In this document: positions 56,226 through 64,000 of the stretch, one piece after another
Layout: each line of letters opens with the position of its first letter
Numbering within the stretch: position 1 is the first letter of the stretch
Assembly: GCF_032854445.1 (NCBI RefSeq)
Contig: NC_088306.1
Location: forward strand, 5,903,145-5,967,144
Direction of reading: 5' to 3'
Source: Liolophura sinensis
Lineage: Eukaryota; Mollusca; Polyplacophora; Chitonida; Chitonidae
DNA: 64,000 bases
The notes under the pieces: generated by a model
The model's input: only the letters and a program-made list of their open reading frames with translations
The model's database searches: none
Told to the model about the DNA's origin: nothing
Position numbers and translations under genes: made by a program

Positions 56226-57418
56226 CTATGGCTAGTCAGGAGACATCATGTCCACGAATTCCCGATTTGTGGTTTAACTTATTACATTTGTAGAAGTGCC
56301 TGGCAAGTCTCTCATATTTTACGTGTAAATGTAGGTCTAGCAGGTTATACCAAAGTTATCAAGACTGATGACATTAATGTTCGTAATTGAGGTCTTGGAG
56401 GTTTAGAGTAAAAAAAATATATACGAGTACTAAGGGACGTCACTCTGTCGCAACTTTATGACTAACTAGTTATTTCCCTTTTGTCACTAAACACGAGAAT
56501 GTAGCGTTTTCGTGGGATTGAATGAAAAGCTAAACTATAAGTATGCCCTGACAGGATAAAGATTAACTGTTTTATTTATTCAGACAAAATACATCTTTCA
56601 AAAAAAAATGCAAAGAATTTCTAAAACAGAGAGAACTTTTCTATTTTTACATGGCCCAAATGAAGATCCCGACACCATATTCGAGAGGAAACATTTATAA
56701 GCAATCAGTATTAATGGTTACATATGTTGTGGCTATGTTATTAAATGGCACAGAATAATGAGATTATCCGAATGAACGATTATGTATGCAATTACCCACA
56801 GATCACAGTCCAAATCCCCACATTATTATTAAAAGTATTGTAGCTCCCTTTGAGATAAGTGTGTATGTGCTAAAATGAGAATGTAATCAACGTTCACGAT
56901 ATAAAGACTTGAACCTGGTTCTGGGAACAAAAACAGAGCTGGCCAGGCTATATATTAGTATTGCCTCAATTGCTGTTTCTTGGTATAGAAGCTGTTATAC
57001 ATTTTCATCCAGGGTTGGCTCTGGCGCATGCACCGCTCCACGTTTGCTTTAAGTCACTGCCCCCACTAGCAAAATCTGTACAGAGACATTGAACCACGCC
57101 GAGGTCATTCGGGTCACAATTATGAGGCAGAAAGTGATGTCAGAATTCACACATTTTGTTTCTAATAATATTTAACACATATGCAGTCTCTTTCTATAAA
57201 GTATGTACAACGTGACTCTGAACAACACATAAAATAAATTTACTGATGGATGCTAAATAAATAGTTCCGGGCGGGGACACCAGTGGTGAGGCTGAGGTAC
57301 ATACAGCGTTCAAATTAGAAAAGGGTATTATATGTTCTTCTGCGAAGCAAAAGAGAAGCGTTGAAAATTTAAAGGCACAGTAGATTTGATTGGTGTGTTA
57401 GACCCTCACTAAAGAACT
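56226..57418. other. No recognisable feature
   Basis: No supported gene or repeat. Confidence 0.4.
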
Positions 57419-57433
57419 CGGATGTTCATTGTG

Positions 57434-57820
57434 TGTGTGTGGGGGGGGGGGGGGGGGGGCGAAGACGACCAAGAATCATTAGGTGCGTATATAGTCATAT
57501 AAGGTGTCTTCTTGCGGCAGGGCGAGTCCATGCTGCCCAAGTGCTGCCTTCACTGAAGTATCATGCCGAAGACACCAGACCACACTGGGTCAGCCAGTCC
57601 TGGGGCCACGTCCAAAAAGCCGTTTGTGACTTAGGTCAAAATTTAAATGAAATGAAACTTTGTGGAATCGGTGTCCGTTTCATTGCTCTAACCTCTCAGT
57701 GCTGAGCGAAAAGTGAGGCTGCAACAAGTATCATTTTTAAAGTCTTTGGTATAACCCGACCCAGGTCTGATACCGGGTCTCCTGAGGCGGACCCTCTGAC
57801 AATTAAGCCATTGAAGAGGG
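57434..57820 (-). mobile_element. Full-length SINE, family C, with 15-bp TSD
   Basis: The head on the minus strand is CCCTCTTCAATGGCTTAATT, then GTCCGCCTCAGGAGACCCGG and a TATCAGACCTGGGTCGGG B-box region. The body has TACCAAAGACTTTAAAAATG and GCGCTCAGCACTGAG-like blocks, CATGATACTTCAGTGAAGGC and CCGCAAGAAGACACC. The tail is C-rich followed by ACACACAC. It is flanked by a perfect 15-bp duplication, CGGATGTTCATTGTG (57419-57433 and 57821-57835). A small foldback interrupts it at 57600-57677. Confidence 0.93.
57600..57677. mobile_element. Small foldback inserted in the family C SINE
   Basis: The SINE at 35560-35822, read in reverse, joins CCAGTCCTG directly to TTTCCTTGCTCT. Here about 78 bp lie between CCAGTCCTG and TTTCATTGCTCT. 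Its ends are partly complementary (GGGGCCACGTCCAAAAAGC, and GGACACCGATTCCACAAAG read backwards), like the foldback at 49317-49445. Confidence 0.65.
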
Positions 57821-57963
57821 CGGATGTTCATTGTGAAATGCTGATTGTTCAATAAACTGACCTTACTCTACGACACGAGTTTCGTGGCTGACGAACCACT
57901 GGACCTTACGTACAAGTACCCAGGTCAACCGCTGCAGGAGCTAGGATTGAATTCTCACAGCTA

Positions 57964-58000
57964 AGGCCCGTTTCACAAAGCGTTTACGGACCTTAGCTTA
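57964..58000 (+). mobile_element. Half of a foldback element of the TTCACAAAG type
   Basis: AGGCCCGTTTCACAAAGCGT matches the left end of the element at 49317. I could not find its matching right end within 200 bp. Confidence 0.45.
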
Positions 58001-58184
58001 AAATTATAATCCGAACTTAACTCTTAAATATATATTTTGACAATGTTGGAGAAAAGGAACAATTTATGATGTTAACACTTTATAAAATGCGGGAAAAAAT
58101 ATTGTATTTTAACACCATATCTTATATGTTAAATTAACGCCTTTAGTTGTTGTGTTCCGCAAAAAATCATTGCGCGGCCTAACA

Positions 58185-58441
58185 TTTATTTATTCATTTG
58201 ATTGGTGTTTGAGACCGTACTCAAGAATATTTCACTTTATACAGCGGCGGCTAGCATTATGGTGGGACGAAACGAGACACAGCCCTGAGGAAACCCACGG
58301 CCATCCGTAGGTTGCTGCAAGACCTTCCCCGGAAAGGAAGCCAGCATGAGCTGGTCTTGAACTCACAGCGACGGCACTGATGAGAGGCTCTTGGGTCATT
58401 GTGCCGCTGGCAGGCTAACCACCTCAGCCATAGAGGTCCCG
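58185..58441 (-). mobile_element. Full-length diverged SINE, family A
   Basis: In reverse it has the tail TTTATTTATTCATTTGATTG, ACCGTACTCAAGAATATTTC, GGCGGCTAGCATTATGGTGG, GAAACCCACGGCCATCCGTA, GGAAAGGAAGCCAGCATGAG and the head CTCAGCCATAGAGGTCCC. Flanks are roughly alike (GGCCTAACATTTA and GGCCCTAATATTTTA), which may be a decayed target-site duplication. Confidence 0.9.
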
Positions 58442-58967
58442 TGTGGCTATTGGCCCTAATATTTTACAGCATTAAACATATTATATCATATTAATAGTTT
58501 TAAATGTGGCCATTTTAACACTGGCATTTTAAGGTTTTCCGATTTTGAGAGAAAGACTTAAGCAATACGGATCAAATATGAAATTGCCATCTTCATACAA
58601 ACAATCTAGTAAACAAACAAGCAAAAATTCTATGAGTTACAAACTTCATTATGGCTGAAAATACAAGAACATGTATGAACTCATCCACACATCTGTTCTA
58701 CGATTCCTTATTTTGATTGTGGCAGATCTTATGGTGGATCACCTTTGCGAACGGATGACTTCAGATAACTTCCTACCTCCTTTTTCTCTCCACAACCACA
58801 AAGGGGGAAGACGGCTTCAGCAGCCGAACTCTAAAATTATCAGTTTACAATTCCAGCCCATACACTTGCGTGTATGACAAGGGAGAGAACCACGATCACA
58901 TTCAAAATCTGGAAGGTTTATGAAGGCGGCCATTTCTCATCCATAATTTTCAGCTAAACACTCTGTC
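58442..58967. other. No recognisable feature
   Basis: No supported gene or repeat. Confidence 0.4.
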
Positions 58968-59968
58968 ACAGTGAATATTCACCACTACATACTGTCACAG
59001 TGAATATTCAGCACTACACTTTGTCAGAGTTAATATTCAGCGTTACACTCTGCCATAGTGAGTATCCACCACTACACTGTCCCATTGTTAATATCAGCAC
59101 TACACTGTCATAGGTAATATTCAGCCCTACAATCTGTCATAGTTAACATTCAGCACTACAATCTGTCGTAGTTAACATTCAGCATTTAACCCTGCCATAG
59201 TTAACATTTAGCACTACACCCTGCCATAGTTAATATTCTGCACTACACTTTGTCAAACTGAATATTCAACACTGTACTCTGTGTAGTTAATATTCAGCAC
59301 TACCCTGTCATAGGTAATATTTAGCACTACAATCTGTCATAATTAATATTCAGCACTACAATCTGTCATAGTTAACATTCAGCACTAAAATCTGTTAACA
59401 TTCAGCATTTCACCCTGCCATAGTTAACATTTAGCACTACACCCTGCCATAGTTAATATCCTGCGTTACACTTTGTCAAACTGAATATTCAACAATATAC
59501 TCTGTGTAGTTAATATTCAGCACTACCCTGTCATAGGTAATATTCAGCACTACAATCTGTCATAATTAATATTCAGCAAAACATATACCGGTCCGGATAG
59601 CACAGTTGATAGAGCGTCCGTTCGGTTGCGGTAGCTCCCGGATCAATCCTGGGTCGAGTCACACCTAAGTTGTAACTTCCTCGTTTGGCGTTCAGCATGA
59701 AGAGGATAGTGCAACGACTGGTTGTCCGGTATCAGTATAATGGCTCGGGCGGGGCAGCTTACTTGCCTTTGGTAAGTCGTCTCAGTGAAGCAGCACTGGA
59801 TAAAAGAGCGGTGGAAATCCGTCCTGCTATAAGGAGGCACATTACACGTACATGCACCCTAATGATTCCTTCGGGGTCATATTATTCAGCACTTCAGTCT
59901 GTCATAGTGATCATTAAGCATTACACCCTGTCATAGCTAACATTAAGCATTACACCCTGTCATAAGTT
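58968..59968. repeat. About 29-bp tandem repeat with longer higher-order period
   Basis: The unit resembles AGCACTACAATCTGTCATAG followed by TTAACATTC. Variants recur in the same order: the landmark CACTAC(A/C)CTGTCATAGG starts at 59098, 59298 and 59521, giving a higher-order period of about 200-223 bp. The array is split by a family B SINE. Confidence 0.88.
59587..59884 (+). mobile_element. SINE, family B, inside the 29-bp array
   Basis: The head is CCGGTCCGGATAGCACAGTT, with GAGCGTCCG and B box GGATCAATCCTGGGTCGAG. The body modules run to ATTCCTTCGGGGTCATAT, where array units resume. The final CGTTAAACCCCAAGC end is missing. Confidence 0.93.
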
Positions 59969-59987
59969 TTAACGAATTCTGGATAAC

Positions 59988-60019
59988 ATTGCTCATTGCT
60001 CATTGCTCATTGCTCATTG
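59988..60019. repeat. 7-bp microsatellite
   Basis: About four exact CATTGCT units in tandem. Confidence 0.9.
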
Positions 60020-60089
60020 GGATTAATGTAGGCGACAGAATTAAAGATCCCATCAGAGTTACATCAATCACCCCGTTGGAAATTAGTAC

Positions 60090-60350
60090 TAGAAAATAAA
60101 AATACAGTACACATGCATTTTAAATCTATCCTTTACACTAGAACTCAGAAGAGTTAAGTAGAAAATAGAGATACAGTACATGTGCATTTCAAATCTATCC
60201 TTCACGCTAGAACTCAGAAGAGTTAAGTAGAAAATAGAGATACAATACATGTGCATTTCAAATTTATCCTTCACTTTAGTACTCAGAAGAGTTCTGCAGA
60301 AAATTTAGATATAGTGCATGTGCACTTTACATCTACCTTGGCAACTAAAA
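60090..60350. repeat. 69-bp tandem repeat, about 3.5 units
   Basis: ACTCAGAAGAGTT occurs at 60143, 60212 and 60281. Between them lie AAGTAGAAAATAGAGATACA, then GTACATGTGCATTTCAAATC and TATCCTTCA. The period is a multiple of three, which keeps a minus-strand frame open with a 23-residue repeat; I do not take it as a gene. Confidence 0.9.
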
Positions 60351-60989
60351 CTGGAAATATCTCTAAAGCAGATAACACACTTGAATGTTCTTGATTTCTA
60401 TTATTATCTTTTTTTCAGTTTCCAGGCACACTGATAAATGTATACACATGCTCTTGACTTGAAAAAAAAAAACACGAAAAACTAATTATATGTAACTAGG
60501 TATTGTTTTGCCTCACAAATGCTTTTGCCACCATCTCCATTAAATTAAAATTGCTCAGATTTCTTTCATAAATAAATTAGAGATGCTTGTTCCTCTTCCC
60601 AATATTGGTTAAAAAACCTTAAAATTTGCATTGTGTGGATAGAAAAATAGAAAACCTTTTTGAAAAACTGTTCAAATTCCATTCTTTGTGTTATATTTCC
60701 TGTTTGTGTTTCCCTGACACAAACTGTATTTATAAAGGAAGTTTATGGTCTTGATAAATATTTAAGTTTTAAATATTCATTTGGATTTCTACGAAATTCC
60801 ATAAGGAGTGTCATTTGAGGTGTCCGTGGTTATACGATGCATTCAAGGGCTTCCACATTTATGTCTTTAAGAGTTGTTTCCCTTATTTCAACAGCACGGG
60901 ATTTATGCGTGTTATGCCATTTTCATCAATGCGTAGGTCTAATGGACATGACTAACGTTCCTGAGTAAAATTTGCCGTCGTTATTCGTA
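60351..60989. other. No recognisable feature
   Basis: No supported gene or repeat. Confidence 0.4.
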
Positions 60990-61985
60990 TTAGACTAAAT
61001 ATAGATTATGTCCCACGAGCAATGTACGGTGTAAGTGCTTTAGTCACTAGATCAGTCTCACAGTTGCTGTAAGGTTTAGGCGCTTTAGTCACAAGACCAG
61101 TAAAAACATGTACTGTACGATGGGGGCCCTTCAGCCAGTATACCAATCCCAAATGCACTGTACGATGTGTGCGCTTTAGTAATTGGATCTGTCACACATG
61201 TACTTTACCACGCCGGCACTTTTTTTGCCATTAAACCAATCCCAGATATACTATACGATATGGACGCTTTAGCCAGTGGGACCAGTCTCATATATGCTGT
61301 AAGTTGTGGGCGATTTCGCCACTAGACCAATCCTGTATGCTTTACGGTATGGGTACTGAAGTCATTAGACCAGTCACACAGAACTGTATGATGTGGGCGC
61401 TTTAGCGACTAAACCAATCCTATATGCACTTACAGTGTGTGTCCCTTTGGCATTAAACCAGTCCTACATACACTGTACGACGTGAGCGCCTTAGCAACTA
61501 GGCTAGTCCTACATGCCCTGTGCGTTGTTAGCGTTTTAGCCAATACGCTAGTCCCACATGCAATGCACAATGTGGGGGCTTTAGTCAGTAGGCCAGTCCT
61601 ACATGCTGTACGATGTGGGCGCTTTAGCCAGTACACTAGTCCTACATCCCCTGTACGATGTTGGCTCTTTAGAAAGTACGCTAGTCCCGCATGCACTGCG
61701 CGATATGGGGGCTTTAGTCAGTAGGCCAGTCCTACATGCGCTGTACAACGTGGGCGCTTTAGCCAGTACACTGGTCCCACATGCATTGTACGATGTAGGC
61801 GCTTTAGCCAGTAGGCCAGTCCTACATGCCCTGTACAATGTGGGCGCTTTAGCCAGTACGCTAGTCCCACGTGCACTGCACGATATGGGCGCTTTAGCCA
61901 GTGCGCTAGTCCCACGTGCGCTATACGATGTGGGGGCTTAAGCCAGTAGGCCAGTCCTACATGCACAGTACGATGTGACTGCTTC
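60990..61985. repeat. 45-bp minisatellite with diverged edge
   Basis: The unit resembles CTGTACAATGTGGGCGCTTT, AGCCAGTACGCTAGTCCCAC and GTGCA. Units at 61560-61960 are similar to each other and mostly near 45 bp. Those before about 61440 are more diverged and vary in length up to about 60 bp. There are about 20 units in all. Frames on both strands stay open for 79-112 codons with a 15-residue period (for example YDVGALASRPVLHAL). I see no start, signal or splice context that would make them genes. Confidence 0.88.
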
Positions 61986-63683
61986 AGCGAATGAGATCAC
62001 CAGACCAAAAGATCTACATGTAGAATCATTTAGCTTTGATATTGAAGCCAATCCCGCCCATAAATATCGTAATGCAATACCTGTGTACTGATCTGCCTGG
62101 GTAGAGTTCTCCGCGGGGTAGACTTCGTGACATTATGTCATTATGTGCCAGGCGAAAGCGCTATTGCTGCATTAAATAGATATACTTCATTCACACTTTT
62201 TTTTCAAAGTTGGAACTGAAATATCTTGTCATGTTAGTAAGGGTATCACCATAGTTTCCTCTGATCTTTCTTATCTGGCTAAACTGTATTCTCACCTTCA
62301 TTTAAAGCATTTCACTGATGTTGAAGTACCTTTGTAACATGACCTGGTATGGTGAGGCGGGAAATCGGCACCAGTGCTAGAATGTGTACACCTCAAGAAG
62401 CGAAACTGACTATAGCTGTGAGTGATAACTGCTAACACACTCGTGAAGCTACTTCTTTGTTCAGTTGTTTTACTGTTCTTTTGCCGTTATGTGACAAGCA
62501 TACTGCTTATAAAGCTCCAAACATACACTGAAGCAATGTATAGGTCATAAAATCGAAAAATTGTAGCCTGCTCAAGTCGCACTGAAATACGTTTTTCTTT
62601 TATCGGACACTAGAGTAACTGAACCACAAATGTAACTTTCTGAAAAATTAATGAATACACAGTTATGCACCAATCAGTTAAATGCATTTATAACAAATGT
62701 TCAGCCTTATACTACAGCTACGCATAACCTGTGAAAGTTAATGATAGCTAGAGGACCACATGTGCTCTCAACAATGGTTCACAAAAAATCAAAGATTTGA
62801 ACTCTTTTCCCAAAATGCAACCTGCTAACCGTAGTGACTTCGTTAGTTCACTTTACTATGAAGGATACCTAACAGGCTACGGCCGAAAAATGAATTTTAC
62901 ACTTGCCAATATATGACGAATCTAACCACATTACAAAGTTTATTTTTTACATATGAAGACATACGTTAACTAGAACGAAACTTTGACAGCACGTAGAAAC
63001 ACACACATGAAAGATTCAGTAAGGATATTTGTCTGGTTAACGTTGATCTTCATATTGTAAATTAAAGACATAGTGCCCCGTTTGCGTTTTTGATCGAGTG
63101 TGCATTTTCGGCAGGTTATTACTAAGCCACTATCTCTTTTAGGGCCATATAACTTTTATGGGTGATTCGAACAAACTTTATACTTCTGATATGGAGATTT
63201 ACAAAACTGTGATGGGATTTTGAAATTTCACTTTCTTCTGTGTCATTTCGATGTCCTTGATTTTCATACTCACTTGGATGTTGGCGGAGTCTTTGCCGTA
63301 ACCTACGTACTGAGCTTTTTATGTTGACGTGACCATGTTACAACTCCAACTTCAGTTGTCTGAAATTTACACAGTTCTTCAAATGTTCCATATTTTTCTT
63401 GACATACTGGCATTTACCCAACGTGTGGTTCTTTTTTTCGAGCAGTTTGGAATGTGCTTTGTGCATCTCTTTATGCCTCCATTTTATCTCCACAGAAATA
63501 CCTGTACATGTATGAAAGCAGACGTCAATTTTTACAGTGAATGATAATTGTGTTCGGAGATAAACAGCATAAATGGATAATGATTCGTGCAAATCAAACT
63601 GCAAATCAGGTATGTGGACATGAAGATAAGGAATGTGAACCAGGCATGCACAAAAAAAAAAGCGGTTCATCCATCAACTATAT
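61986..63683. other. No recognisable feature
   Basis: AT-rich sequence with no supported gene or repeat. Confidence 0.4.
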
Positions 63684-63790
63684 GAACCGCTTCCGGTGGC
63701 CTAATGTTTAGAGCTTCAGCCCCGAAGTAGAGAGATCTCAGTAACACATCCAGATCGGGTCATACAAAGAATTATAAAATGCTGTTACGT
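63684..63790 (+). mobile_element. SINE family C head fragment
   Basis: GAACCGCTTCCGGTGGCCTA, ATGTTTAGAGCTTCAGCCCC, GAAGTAGAGAGATCTCAG and GATCGGGTCATACAAAGAATTATAAAAT-like sequence match the tRNA-like head and first body block of family C. The rest of the body is absent. Confidence 0.65.
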
Positions 63791-64000
63791 GTATCTATGT
63801 CTCCATCCAACTGTGTGGATCGCTGATCACACTCTTACATACCACTAAATGAAAGGACAACGGCTGATTTTGTCTTCCACATACCCTAGCATTTGATCCG
63901 ATTCAATTCTTGAGGCCCACATCTGTTAAACTGTTGGTATCCTTAGATAACTTACCGGCATATACAAGTGAACATTCTAAAACCTACGACACGGTCTTAC

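Noticed and set aside
57433-57705. Gly/Arg-rich plus-strand frame
   Set aside because: It crosses the G-run tail and antisense body of a family C SINE.
58968-59968. Regularly spaced repeats recalling a CRISPR array
   Set aside because: The repeats are contiguous degenerate tandem units without unique spacers, in an animal-type genome. It is a minisatellite.
61430-61966. Open frames on both strands with 15-residue repeats
   Set aside because: Explained by a 45-bp minisatellite without stops. No other coding evidence.

Overview
This is a stretch of animal nuclear DNA. It is AT-rich, has no operons or dense coding, and is packed with tRNA-headed SINEs, LTR-retrotransposon remains, foldback elements, minisatellites and old segmental duplications. 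The SINEs carry the tail block ending CACCAATCAAATAAATAAA and the head GTGGCTCAGTTGGTTAGCGC. From memory these are typical of molluscs, above all bivalves, and related lophotrochozoans. I therefore read the window as a repeat-rich intergenic or intronic part of a molluscan-type genome. I could support no host protein-coding gene, rRNA or functional tRNA, and the long open frames are mostly by-products of repeats.

Layout. 60-1180 is a block of TTCGAATAACGAA-type repeats. 1868-10722 is a direct tandem duplication of about 4.3-4.6 kb with different later insertions in each copy. 10722-14872 is a broken minus-strand Ty3/gypsy-type retrotransposon (LTR, gag, protease, integrase, RT). 14873-24579 is mostly unrecognised single-copy sequence with a 25-bp satellite, SINE fragments and two inverted pieces of the next duplication. 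24580-31975 is a second direct tandem duplication with SINEs and a mariner-type MITE that are specific to one copy. 31976-39257 holds scattered SINEs with clear target-site duplications (TSDs). 39258-43495 is a second copy of the same retrotransposon family on the plus strand. 43699-52334 has more SINEs and local repeats. 53845-56225 is a long inverted-repeat structure. 57419-61985 is a run of minisatellites and SINEs. 61986-64000 is nearly featureless.

The main biology is transposon history. Both retrotransposon copies, broken in different ways, keep the order gag-protease-integrase-reverse transcriptase, with integrase before RT. That is not the usual Ty3/gypsy order and matches the Gmr1-type arrangement. 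At least three insertions can be dated against an uninterrupted paralogous site inside the same window: a SINE in gag, a SINE in one arm of the second tandem duplication, and a small foldback inside another SINE. Several SINEs have perfect 10-16 bp target-site duplications, including copies truncated at the 5' end. All boundaries were read by eye and most are good to within about 5-30 bp.
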